Below, in pieces: positions 26,322 through 34,026 of a DNA stretch of 53,630 nucleotides. A program made the translations under genes and the position numbers. Numbering within the stretch: the first letter of the stretch is position 1; the number at the start of each line of letters is the position of its first letter. This DNA comes from Clostridia bacterium. Its GTDB lineage: Bacteria > Bacillota > Clostridia > Oscillospirales > Acutalibacteraceae. The notes beneath the pieces were generated by a model that did no database searches, was not told the origin of the DNA, and worked only from the letters and a program-made list of their open reading frames with translations. The stretch covers positions 1 through 53,630 of the forward strand of contig CAAEIG010000174.1 of the NCBI GenBank assembly GCA_900755895.1, given 5' to 3'.

Positions 26322-27680
26322 TCAAAGGACTTCCCGGATAGCCTGCTCCAGCTCTTCCTTGCTGGGAATGATGGAGGCAAATGCCAGCTTGCCGTTGATG
26401 TAAATGCTGGGCAGGCTCTTCACCTGCATCTTCTTAAAACGTCTGATATTTTCTTTTTCCGTAAATTTGTACTCCACCATGTCGATGGCATCCCCAAACT
26501 GGTCCTTGGCAACCTGGGCGGTGCTCATCATATAGGTGCAGGCAGCACAGGAGGCGCTGTCCAACGTGCAGACCTCCACCAGGGGACGCTGCAGGTGCTG
26601 ATAATCCGGAAGCTCCACGTCATCCAGATTGTCTTCTTCGTTTACATAATTCTTTACCATTTCTCGAGTGGACTCCGTCTCCAAGGCGGCCTGACTGGCG
26701 CCGATGGCGTTTTCCACCGGCACGGCATAGGGCATATCACAGCCGGGAGAGACCAGGAAATTCCGGTACTCCGGCAGTTTGTCCAGGAGATCCACCACAT
26801 ACTTCATGTTGTCCTGCTGAGTGCCATGAAGCATGATGGACGTCAGAGGAATATTGCCGCCAATGGCAATATTGTACTTGTCGGTGATGGCCTTGGCTGC
26901 GATGATATCCACGTTCTCATCCACGGAGATGGAATCCGGTCCGGTGTGGCACATGGCCTCGATATTCCGGGTGGCGTCGCCGCAGACAAAGAAGGAGGAA
27001 AACGCTCCCTTCTCCCGGATGAAGTCAAAGAGCGCCTTGCAGGGAGCTTCCAGAAAATCCTCAAAATGGCTGCAGGAAATCTGGGACACCAGGGGATCCA
27101 CCACGGCGATGACATCCATGCCCGCGTCAATGTAATAGCTCGCCATCAGCTTGCCGCATTCCACACAGTAGTCCAGCAGCTGTTCCACGTATTCCTCATC
27201 GTCATACATGTCCATAAAGAGGTCATTGCCCCGCAGGTGGGAGGCCAATGTGAAGGGGCCGCAGATCAGGCCGTAAAGAGCAGTGGTCTCCCCCACCGCT
27301 TCCTTCATACGCCTCATGGCGCTGAGAACCAAGGGCAGTCGGCCCTGGTCCGGTTTGGGCAGGGTGCACCGGCAGGGGACGGACATTGTCTCCGCCAGGG
27401 GATGACTGGCCACACTGGGGGGATTGTCCTTGGACCAGATCAACTGGCAGCCCAGGATTTCAGCCTCCAGCTGCAAATCGAACACAACGGGCTGACCGTC
27501 GGGCCGGTACAGGCGGTTCACCGCCAACAGGGCGTCCACCAGAGCGTCCTCGTCGGTGAGCACCTTTGTGGCGTCGATGCCGGTCAACGCGCCGGCGTGG
27601 ACACCTGCAAAGGGCACCCAGGGAGCCCGAGGGGTGGGCTCATGGCGAAGTGTGGAAAACAAGAGTTCTTTTGGAGTCAT
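26322..27680 (-). CDS. UroD-family methyltransferase fused to a thioredoxin-like domain
   Basis: 452 residues from ATG 27680 (AAAGGTGG ten bases upstream). Residues 1-345 are a UroD/MtaA fold with ALYGLICGPFTLASHLRG and GGNIPLTSIMLHG landmarks. Cys233 (FVCGD) and Cys314 (SPGCDMP) match two zinc ligands of MtaA-type enzymes, but the usual His two residues before the first Cys is Phe231. After an acidic linker, residues 368-452 form a thioredoxin-like domain with CAAC at 378-381 and a cis-proline-like SLPSIYINGK (Pro424). A fusion of methyltransferase and dithiol domain is unusual; the thiols could reduce, or accept a methyl from, the corrinoid. The role is inferred. Confidence 0.9.
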   Translation of the reverse strand: MTPKELLFSTLRHEPTPRAPWVPFAGVHAGALTGIDATKVLTDEDALVDALLAVNRLYRPDGQPVVFDLQLEAEILGCQLIWSKDNPPSVASHPLAETMSVPCRCTLPKPDQGRLPLVLSAMRRMKEAVGETTALYGLICGPFTLASHLRGNDLFMDMYDDEEYVEQLLDYCVECGKLMASYYIDAGMDVIAVVDPLVSQISCSHFEDFLEAPCKALFDFIREKGAFSSFFVCGDATRNIEAMCHTGPDSISVDENVDIIAAKAITDKYNIAIGGNIPLTSIMLHGTQQDNMKYVVDLLDKLPEYRNFLVSPGCDMPYAVPVENAIGASQAALETESTREMVKNYVNEEDNLDDVELPDYQHLQRPLVEVCTLDSASCAACTYMMSTAQVAKDQFGDAIDMVEYKFTEKENIRRFKKMQVKSLPSIYINGKLAFASIIPSKEELEQAIREVL

Positions 27681-27768
27681 TTTGGAACAACCACCTTTCC
27701 ATACAATGGGAACCTGCAAAGCCCCCTAAGCCAAGGAAGCCGGACAGGTTTCAGCGTGTTTCTGCCGC

Positions 27769-28410
27769 TCAGCCCGCCTGACGGCAGAAAGCAACTGCTG
27801 CATCCGCTGCGGAAGCAGCGTCGGGAGTGTAGCAGTCCGCGCCGATTTGATCGCAGAAAGCCTGGGTGACAGGGGCGCCGCCCACCATGATCTTCACCTT
27901 GTCACGGATGCCGGCTTCCTCTGCTTTGTGGACCACGTCCTCCATCTTGCCCATGGTGGTGGTCAACAGGGCGGAGCAGCAAATCACCTGGCAGCCCTGG
28001 TCAATAGCGGTCTGCACGTAGGTTTCGGGAGCCACGTCAGTGCCCAGGTCCACAACCTCCAGGCCCTTGCCCTCCATCATCATCTTCACAAGATTTTTGC
28101 CGATATCGTGCAAATCTCCCTGGATGGTGCCGATACACACTTTGCCCGCGGCCTGGACTCCTGCCTCGGCCATCAGGGGTTTGAGCAGCTCTGCGCCCAT
28201 ATTCATGGCACGGGCTGCCACCAGCACCTCCGGTACAAACACCTCGTTGTTCTTGAACTTCTCGCCAACCACGTTCATGCCGTCCAACAGACCCTCGTCC
28301 AGAATCTGCTGCACGGAAATCCCTTCGTCAATGGCCTGCTGCACCAGCTGCTTGACCACCTTGGCCTTGCCTTTCTGCAGATTCTCCGAAATTTCAGTCA
28401 ACACGCTCAT
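27769..28410 (-). CDS. Corrinoid methyl-carrier protein (MtaC/MttC-like)
   Basis: 213-residue vitamin B12-binding protein that carries a methyl group on cobalt. A four-helix cap (about 1-85) precedes the Rossmann domain. The cobalt ligand is His101 in GDLHDIGKNLV (D-x-H-x-x-G), followed by the SALLTT and VGGAPVTQAFCDQIGAD binding motifs. ATG 28410 has AAGGAG nine bases upstream; a longer frame to 28482 lacks this. First gene of the seven-gene operon and divergent from the PocR-AraC gene. Confidence 0.95.
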   Translation of the reverse strand: MSVLTEISENLQKGKAKVVKQLVQQAIDEGISVQQILDEGLLDGMNVVGEKFKNNEVFVPEVLVAARAMNMGAELLKPLMAEAGVQAAGKVCIGTIQGDLHDIGKNLVKMMMEGKGLEVVDLGTDVAPETYVQTAIDQGCQVICCSALLTTTMGKMEDVVHKAEEAGIRDKVKIMVGGAPVTQAFCDQIGADCYTPDAASAADAAVAFCRQAG

Positions 28411-28499
28411 ATCGTCTTTCTCCTTCTGTATAGTTTCTTCAATGGGCATGCACCTGCTCATCTCTAGGTTGTAGGATAGCACATTAAAATAAAAATGGC

Positions 28500-28528
28500 T
28501 TGTAATTGCTTGCTTGTTTTGGTATTAT
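28500..28528 (+). promoter_or_regulatory. Promoter of the PocR-AraC gene in the divergent region
   Basis: TTGTAA, 17 bp including repeated TTGCTTGCTTG, then TATTAT. It sets the start codon of the regulator at 28573, not 28495. The opposite operon has only a weak candidate -10 (TATCCT on the minus strand near 28475), fitting an activator-dependent promoter. Confidence 0.55.
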
Positions 28529-28572
28529 TTTGTCTAGGTAATCAGACGTTCCAAAAATGGCGGGATGAAACA

Positions 28573-29814
28573 ATGGGGAAAAAATTCTTTGACGAAACCC
28601 TGGCAAAGGAATGTGCTTTCGCCTTTGCAGGGGCAACCGGACTGGGGTGTATCGTCTCCGACAAAAGCGGGGAACTCCTTGCAGAATACGGGTATGGCTG
28701 CGCCAGCTGCCAGATCTGCGCCCTGACACAGCAGCCCCAAAGCCAATGCACCCATGTTCAGAGCTACAGCATGACCCAGGCAGAGCGCTTTGGAGGAAAG
28801 TACATCTACTCCTGCCCCATGGGGCTGACCTGCTTTGTGTCGCCCATTCTGGACGAGGTGGACGTGTGTGGTCACATCACAGCGGGCCCCTTCCTCATGG
28901 TGGAACGTGAGGACTACATCGACTATGAGCTCAACGTGCTGAATCCCCAATTCCTCCAAGCTGCCATTGACGAGCTGCAGCACATTCCCGTGGTGTCCAC
29001 CACCCACATCAACCAGCTTTCCACACTGCTTTTTTTAGCGGTGGGATTTATCAATAAGGTATCCGCCTCCAACCGGCTGTTGGAAATTCAATCCTCCGAT
29101 GCCATCCAGGGGCAGATCTCCAGCTATATCCTGCACCTCAAGCAGGAATCCCTGCCGCCTCCCTACCCCTTTGCCGAGGAAAAAGCCTTTTTGAAGAGCA
29201 TCCGGCAATCCAACAAGGCGGAAACCCAACGGCTTCTCAACGAGCTTCTGGGACATATTCTATTTGCTTCCGGTCAAAAGATTCCCCAGGTGAAGTCCCG
29301 GGTGTGCGAGCTTCTGGTGCTGACCGGCCGGGCAGCCATTGACGCCGGCGCCGATGCCGACACCACCCTGCGGCTGTGTCATGAAAGCCGCCAGGCCATT
29401 GAGGCCTCGGATAATATTGAAAAGATGTGCCTCTCCCTGACGGAGACGGTGCACATCCTCATGGACAATCTCTTTCAATTTTCGGATATCCGCCATGCCC
29501 AGGCCATACACCTGTGCATGCAATATATGGACAACCACTACTATGATAAAATCACCCTGGAAAAATTGGCGGAAATGGTCTACCTCTCCCCCTCCTACCT
29601 GAGCCGCATCTTTAAAAAGGAAACGGGTTACACCATCAACGAATACCTCATTCAAGTGCGCATCGAAAAGGCCAAGCGTCTGCTGCACCGCAAGGACCTG
29701 CGGGTGACCGATGTGGCGGATGCGGTGGGTTTTGACGATCAAAGCTATTTTACCAAGGTCTTTCGGCGGATGGTGGGCACCACGCCTTTGAAATATAAGA
29801 TGAAAATCAACTGA
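28573..29814 (+). CDS. PocR-domain AraC-type regulator of the corrinoid operon
   Basis: 413 residues. The N-terminal PocR-type sensory domain (about 5-155) has the Cys-rich pattern GYGCASCQICALTQQPQSQC and HITAGPFLM; PocR senses 1,2-propanediol in Salmonella, and such domains often sit beside methyl-transfer or B12 operons. A helical middle part leads to a C-terminal AraC double helix-turn-helix (about 310-410) with LEKLAEMVYLSPSYLSRIFK and VTDVADAVGFDDQSYFTKVF. Divergent from the corrinoid gene and so its probable activator; the effector is unknown. The ribosome binding site is weak. Confidence 0.93.
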   Translation: MGKKFFDETLAKECAFAFAGATGLGCIVSDKSGELLAEYGYGCASCQICALTQQPQSQCTHVQSYSMTQAERFGGKYIYSCPMGLTCFVSPILDEVDVCGHITAGPFLMVEREDYIDYELNVLNPQFLQAAIDELQHIPVVSTTHINQLSTLLFLAVGFINKVSASNRLLEIQSSDAIQGQISSYILHLKQESLPPPYPFAEEKAFLKSIRQSNKAETQRLLNELLGHILFASGQKIPQVKSRVCELLVLTGRAAIDAGADADTTLRLCHESRQAIEASDNIEKMCLSLTETVHILMDNLFQFSDIRHAQAIHLCMQYMDNHYYDKITLEKLAEMVYLSPSYLSRIFKKETGYTINEYLIQVRIEKAKRLLHRKDLRVTDVADAVGFDDQSYFTKVFRRMVGTTPLKYKMKIN

Positions 29815-29854
29815 GCTCCCCGAAGCGACTCGGTCACAGCCCGGGAAAAACAGC

Positions 29855-29883
29855 TTGAGAAAACCGGCCGAATCTGCTATAAT
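29855..29883 (+). promoter_or_regulatory. Promoter of ychF
   Basis: TTGAGA, 17 bp, TATAAT, about 70 bp before the ATG at 29954. Confidence 0.8.
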
Positions 29884-29953
29884 TTATTGTATTTTAGAAA
29901 GGTGGAACCCTTGCCAGCCAGGGAGTTCCCCAGAGAAGAGGGATCTTTACACT

Positions 29954-31048
29954 ATGAAATTAGGTATCGTGGGTCTGCCCAACGTGGGCAAGAGCACCTT
30001 GTTCAACGCCATCACCAACGCTGGAGCACAGTCGGCGAACTACCCCTTCTGCACCATCGAGCCCAACGTGGGCATGGTGGCTGTGCCCGACAAGCGTCTG
30101 GACAAGCTTGCCGAAATGTACGACCCTGACAAATACACCCCCGCCACCATCGAGTTTGTGGACATCGCCGGCCTGGTCAAAGGCGCTTCCAAGGGCGAGG
30201 GCCTGGGCAACAAGTTCCTCTCCAACATTCGGGAGGTGGACGCCATCGTCCATGTGGTGCGCTGCTTTGAAAATGACGACATCGTTCACGTGGAGGGCAG
30301 CATTGACCCCAAGCGGGACATCGAAACCATTGACCTGGAGCTGATCCTGTCTGACATCGAAGTGCTGGACCGGCGTATCGACAAAACCAAAAAGATGCTC
30401 AAGGCTGACAAGAAGTATCAGTCCGAGCTGGACTTTTTGGAGCGGGTCCATGAGGCACTGGAGGCCGGCAAGTCCGCCCGCAGCGTGGACTGCTCCGAGG
30501 AAGAGGCCGAGATCCTCTCCACCGTCAGCCTGCTGACCAATAAGCCCATCATCTTCGCCGCCAATATGAGCGAGGACGACTTCCGGGGCGGAGTGGAGAA
30601 CAACAAGTATTACAAGGTCGTGGAAGAGTTTGCCAAGGCAGAGCACGCCGCCGTGCTGCCCATCTGCGCCGAAATCGAAGCGGAAATCTCCGGCATGGAG
30701 CCCGAGGAAAAAGCTCTGTTCCTCAGCGATATGGGCCTGGAAGAGTCCGGCCTGGACCGGCTCATCAATGCCTGCTACTCCCTGTTGGGACTGATCTCCT
30801 ACCTGACCGCTGGCAAGCAGGAAGTCCGCGCCTGGACCATTGAAAAGGGCACCAAGGCCCCCCAAGCTGCCGGTAAGATCCATTCCGACTTTGAGCGGGG
30901 CTTCATCCGGGCCGAAGTCATCGGCTTTGACGAGCTGATGGAGTGCGGCACTATGGCCGTCGCCAAGGAAAAGGGCCTGGTCCGCAGTGAGGGTAAGGAC
31001 TACGTCATGCAGGACGGGGATATCGTGCTGTTCCGGTTCAACGTGTAA
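29954..31048 (+). CDS. ychF: YchF/OLA1 ribosome-associated P-loop ATPase
   Basis: 364 residues, the usual length. Binds the ribosome and hydrolyses ATP; linked to translation and stress control. P-loop GLPNVGKST lies at residues 6-14. The near-invariant NYPFCTIEPNVGMV follows near residue 33, then a coiled-coil arm (about 130-200) and the C-terminal TGS domain with FIRAEVIGFDELMECG. ATG 29954 is chosen from family alignment; an upstream ATG at 29855 precedes the promoter -10. A structured repeat begins straight after its stop. Confidence 0.97.
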   Translation: MKLGIVGLPNVGKSTLFNAITNAGAQSANYPFCTIEPNVGMVAVPDKRLDKLAEMYDPDKYTPATIEFVDIAGLVKGASKGEGLGNKFLSNIREVDAIVHVVRCFENDDIVHVEGSIDPKRDIETIDLELILSDIEVLDRRIDKTKKMLKADKKYQSELDFLERVHEALEAGKSARSVDCSEEEAEILSTVSLLTNKPIIFAANMSEDDFRGGVENNKYYKVVEEFAKAEHAAVLPICAEIEAEISGMEPEEKALFLSDMGLEESGLDRLINACYSLLGLISYLTAGKQEVRAWTIEKGTKAPQAAGKIHSDFERGFIRAEVIGFDELMECGTMAVAKEKGLVRSEGKDYVMQDGDIVLFRFNV

Positions 31049-31049
31049 C

Positions 31050-31320
31050 CCGCGAAGCGGCGAAAAAGTTTTTGGGGCGCCTTTTTTCAAAAAGGCGCGA
31101 CCTTAAAACCCGGCGTAGCCGGAAAAAAACCAGCGAGCAGAGCGCGCCAGCCCAAAGGGCTGTAGCTCCGCGAGCGGCCCCGCTTTAGGAACCACCCCCA
31201 CCCTTGCAGCCTTAACCCCGGCCCAGCCGGAAAAGAAAACCAGCGAGCAGAGCGCACCAGCCCGAAGGGCTGTAGCTCCGCGAGCGGCCCTACACCAGGA
31301 ACCGCCCCAGACCAGAACGC
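31050..31320 (+). repeat. Intergenic hairpin repeat followed by two 110-bp tandem copies
   Basis: Directly after the ychF stop come CGCGAAGCGGCG and a hairpin GGCGCC-TTTTTTCAAAAA-GGCGCG (31077-31100), shared on the opposite strand with 39184-39235. Two tandem copies follow with a 110-bp period (about 31101-31210 and 31211-31320). Each holds GCCGG, CCAGCGAGCAGAGCGC, AGGGCTGTAGCTCCGCGAGC and GGAACC. It fills most of a 319-bp gap with no gene. Confidence 0.85.
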
Positions 31321-31367
31321 CTTCCCGCTGATCCCATCCACTGTTATATTGGGAAAGGAGCAGCTTT

Positions 31368-31571
31368 ATGGAACCCCTCGTATTTACCATTTTGCTGATC
31401 GTCATTGTCCTTGCTGTCCTTTATTTCCTCATCAAAGCCGCTGTGCGGGACGGTATGTTGGAGTATGACAGGATCCGCCGGGAACAGGATGCTGCACCGG
31501 TTCAGCCGGAGGACGGAGGTTCCCCGGTTCCAAGTGAAACAATCCAAGAATCAAAAAAGGAGGACGGCTGA
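31368..31571 (+). CDS. Small single-pass membrane protein
   Basis: 67 residues with AAAGGAG seven bases before the ATG. One N-terminal membrane helix (PLVFTILLIVIVLAVLYFLI) is followed by KAAVRDGMLEYDRIRRE and a polar tail. Small proteins with this helix plus A-V-R-D-G pattern are common in Clostridia (DUF6019-like), with no known function. The stop codon lies inside the terminator hairpin. Confidence 0.75.
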   Translation: MEPLVFTILLIVIVLAVLYFLIKAAVRDGMLEYDRIRREQDAAPVQPEDGGSPVPSETIQESKKEDG

Positions 31572-31588
31572 GGCCGTCCTCCTTTTTT
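31553..31588 (+). terminator. Terminator overlapping the end of the small membrane gene
   Basis: AAAAAAGGAGGACGG pairs with CCGTCCTCCTTTTTT around CTGAGG; the TGA stop at 31569 is in the loop region. Confidence 0.92.
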
Positions 31589-31668
31589 CAAAGCGCCGAA
31601 AGATTGCAAGACGCTGTCTCCCGTTTTGCATTCTTTTGAAAAGCTTGCGCAAATCTTCTGTTCTGTCC

Positions 31669-32025
31669 TTATCCTGCTTTCTTTAAATATGCGATTTTAT
31701 GCTCAATCTTCGCCAGGTGCTTTTGCAGCTCCTCAATCTCTTGCAGCACCCGCGCACGGTGATCTGTGAAAATGGCCAGCCGCTCCTCCAGAGTGGCATC
31801 GCCCTGGTCCACCAGGTCAAAATACCGCCGGATCTCCTTCAGGGGCATGCCTGTGCTCTTTAAACACATGGCCATCTCCAACTGGGCCACGTTTTCCTCG
31901 CTGTAACTGCGCACGCCGCTGGCCGTCCGCTGGGGATGAATGATCCCCTCTTTCTCATAAAAACGCAGCGTGTGTGGCTCCACTCCAAACCGCGCTGCCA
32001 CCTGGGAGATGCTGTACCCTGCCAT
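31669..32025 (-). CDS. MerR-family transcriptional regulator
   Basis: 118 residues from ATG 32025 (GGGAAAGG upstream). The N-terminal MerR helix-turn-helix reads YSISQVAARFGVEPHTLRFY, followed by the wing ASGVRSYSEENVAQLE and a dimerising coiled coil ending AKIEHKIAYLKKAG. No conserved metal-binding cysteines are present, so a thiol, aldehyde or drug signal (AdhR/TipA-like) is more likely than a metal. A palindrome matching MerR operators lies just upstream, suggesting autoregulation. Confidence 0.92.
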   Translation of the reverse strand: MAGYSISQVAARFGVEPHTLRFYEKEGIIHPQRTASGVRSYSEENVAQLEMAMCLKSTGMPLKEIRRYFDLVDQGDATLEERLAIFTDHRARVLQEIEELQKHLAKIEHKIAYLKKAG

Positions 32026-32058
32026 AGTCCTTTCCCTCTTTCCGCCGGACCTCCCGGC

Positions 32059-32082
32059 TTTAAACTGTACTTTAAGTTTAAA
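32059..32082. promoter_or_regulatory. Putative MerR operator
   Basis: Perfect inverted repeat TTTAAACT (32059-32066) and AGTTTAAA (32075-32082) with an 8-bp spacer, 33 bp before the MerR start. AT-rich TTAAA/TTTAA dyads are typical of MerR-family sites. Confidence 0.6.
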
Positions 32083-32185
32083 CTCCTTGTGACACTTTGT
32101 CAACCTGTTTCCTTGTGGATTCGCCGGCTTGTATTTTTATACAAATAAACCTGCATAAATCCCCTGAATATTTCACCTTTGCCTC

Positions 32186-32213
32186 TTGCAAAACGAAATA
32201 GATGTTGTATAAT
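32186..32213 (+). promoter_or_regulatory. Promoter of the amino-acid transporter operon
   Basis: TTGCAA, 16 bp, TATAATG; 50 bp before the ATG at 32263. Confidence 0.8.
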
Positions 32214-32262
32214 GTGAATATTCCCAACAGGATAAAGTAAAGGACGAAGGAGAGTATCACCC

Positions 32263-33180
32263 ATGAAAAAAATTGCAACTTTGATGGCGGCCCTCATGCT
32301 GATGACCGCTGTATTCGCCGGCTGCAGCGGCACCGATAACGGTTCCTCTTCTGCTGCTGGAGAGTCCTCCACCACCAGCGAGTCCTCCGTGGCCGAGGAA
32401 AGCTCTGTGGCTTCCGAGACCTCTGAGACCTCCGAAGAGGCTTCCACCACCGAGACCGGCGACTACGGCGAGTTCACCACCATTGAGGAAGGCAAGCTGA
32501 TCATGTCCACCAACGCTCAGTTCCCTCCCTATGAGATGGTCGCTGACGGCGAAGGCTTCAACGGCACCGGTTTTGAGGGCATCGACGTGGAAATCGCTTC
32601 CGCCATTGCTGACAAGCTGGGCCTGGAGCTCCAGATCGACGACATGGAGTTCGACTCTGCTCTGCTGGCTGTGCAGAACAACACCGCCGACGTGATGCTG
32701 GCTGGCCTGTCCTACTCTGAAGAGCGTGACGAGGTTGTGGACTTCAGCACCAGCTACGCCACTGGCGTCCAGGTGGTCATCGTGAAGGAAGGCTCCGACG
32801 TGACCATGGACAACCTGGGTGAGAAGATGATCGGCACTCAGCGCGGCACCACTGGCTACATTTACGCTTCCGACACTCCCGAGAACGGCGGCTACGGCGA
32901 AGACCATGTGCAGGCTTACGACAACGGCGCTACTGCTGTGCAGGCTCTGGTCAACGGCCAGATCGACGCTGTGATCATCGACCAGGCTCCCGCTGAGGAG
33001 TTTGTGGCTGCCAACGACGGCCTGACCACTCTCCCCGGCAACTGGGTGGAAGAGCAGTACTGCGCTGCCGTAGATGATGGCAACGAGGCCCTGCTCAACG
33101 CCATCGACACCGCTCTGCAGGAGCTGATCGACGACGGCACCGTGCAGGAGATCCTGGACAAGTACATCACCGCTGAATAA
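32263..33180 (+). CDS. Polar amino-acid ABC transporter, binding lipoprotein
   Basis: 305 residues. The signal peptide MKKIATLMAALMLMTAVFAG ends at lipobox Cys21. A Ser/Glu/Thr-rich linker (about 22-66) leads to a type 3 solute-binding domain (GKLIMSTNAQFPPYEM, GIDVEIASAIADKLG, DVMLAGLSYSEERDEVVDFS). Such proteins feed glutamine, cystine, arginine or other polar amino acids to HisM/GlnP permeases. GGAG lies upstream of the ATG. Heavy GCT/GGC codon bias suggests strong expression. An attenuating terminator separates it from the permease gene. Confidence 0.95.
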   Translation: MKKIATLMAALMLMTAVFAGCSGTDNGSSSAAGESSTTSESSVAEESSVASETSETSEEASTTETGDYGEFTTIEEGKLIMSTNAQFPPYEMVADGEGFNGTGFEGIDVEIASAIADKLGLELQIDDMEFDSALLAVQNNTADVMLAGLSYSEERDEVVDFSTSYATGVQVVIVKEGSDVTMDNLGEKMIGTQRGTTGYIYASDTPENGGYGEDHVQAYDNGATAVQALVNGQIDAVIIDQAPAEEFVAANDGLTTLPGNWVEEQYCAAVDDGNEALLNAIDTALQELIDDGTVQEILDKYITAE

Positions 33181-33202
33181 ACAGCACTTCACTTACTTCC
33201 GC

Positions 33203-33231
33203 AAGAGGAGCGGCCCGAGCCGCTCTTTTTG
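33203..33231 (+). terminator. Attenuating terminator after the binding-protein gene
   Basis: AGAGGAGCGGC pairs with GCCGCTCT around CCGA, followed by TTTTT. The permease and ATPase lie downstream, so partial read-through would give excess binding protein. Confidence 0.85.
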
Positions 33232-33264
33232 CCATATTTTGGGTATTGAGAGAGGAGTGGGCAG

Positions 33265-34026
33265 ATGAATCCTACCCAGTTGTATGAACAGTTCTCCGCC
33301 CTGGAGGATCCCGGCTTCTGGCAGCAATCCTACATGAATTTCTACCGAGCCTGGTTCGAGGGCAACCGCTGGCAACAGTATCTAGAGGGTTTGGGCACCA
33401 CCGTTCTGGTGACCATCCTGGCCCTGTGCATCGGCGTGGTGCTGGGTGTGCTGGTGGCCATCATCCGCACCGGTCACGACCAGCAGCGCAAAGGCAAGCA
33501 CAATCCCATTCTGGCTGTGCTGAACCTGATCTGCAAGATCTACGTCACTGTGATCCGCGGCACACCAATGATGGTCCAGCTGCTGATTATGGGCTTTGTG
33601 GTCTTTAAATCCAGCCGGAACTTCACCCTGGTGGGCGCTTTGGCCCTGGGTATCAACTCCGGCGCCTACGTGGCGGAGATCATCCGCGGCGGCTTGATGA
33701 GCCTGGACCCCGGTCAGTCCGAAGCCGGCCGCTCCTTGGGCTTGGGCTACCTGGACACCATGCGCCACATCGTGGTGCCTCAGGCCTTTAAAGCCATTCT
33801 TCCCGCATTGGGCAACGAGTTTATCACCCTGCTGAAGGACACCTCTTTGATCTCTGTGGTGGCCGGCAAGGAGATTGTCTACTTTGCCCAGGCAATTGTC
33901 TCCCGTACTTACGAGGCCATGTGGCCCTATCTCATCACTGCTGCTATGTATCTCATCCTGGTGCTGATCTTTACCTGGCTCCAGAGCAAACTGGAAAGGA
34001 GGCTGCGCGCAAGTGATCGACGTTAA
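33265..34026 (+). CDS. Amino-acid ABC transporter permease (HisM/GlnP family)
   Basis: 253 residues, about five membrane helices. A family-typical first helix GLGTTVLVTILALCIGVVLG follows a longer soluble start. The next signature is VIRGTPMMVQLLIM, and the EAA loop is SEAGRSLGLGYLDTMRHIVVP. The conserved AFKAILPALGNEFITLLKDTSL follows that in two adjoining parts. GAGAGGAG lies upstream. The ATPase gene overlaps its end by 14 bp. Confidence 0.94.
   Translation: MNPTQLYEQFSALEDPGFWQQSYMNFYRAWFEGNRWQQYLEGLGTTVLVTILALCIGVVLGVLVAIIRTGHDQQRKGKHNPILAVLNLICKIYVTVIRGTPMMVQLLIMGFVVFKSSRNFTLVGALALGINSGAYVAEIIRGGLMSLDPGQSEAGRSLGLGYLDTMRHIVVPQAFKAILPALGNEFITLLKDTSLISVVAGKEIVYFAQAIVSRTYEAMWPYLITAAMYLILVLIFTWLQSKLERRLRASDRR

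Noticed and set aside
28495..28572. An upstream start (MACNCLLVLV) for the PocR-AraC gene that would add a hydrophobic N-terminus
   Set aside because: The start lies before the predicted promoter -10 at 28523, so it would not be in the mRNA; the PocR domain begins naturally after 28573.
31050..31320. Possible CRISPR array
   Set aside because: Only two units of about 110 bp with no short spacer-repeat alternation and no cas gene.
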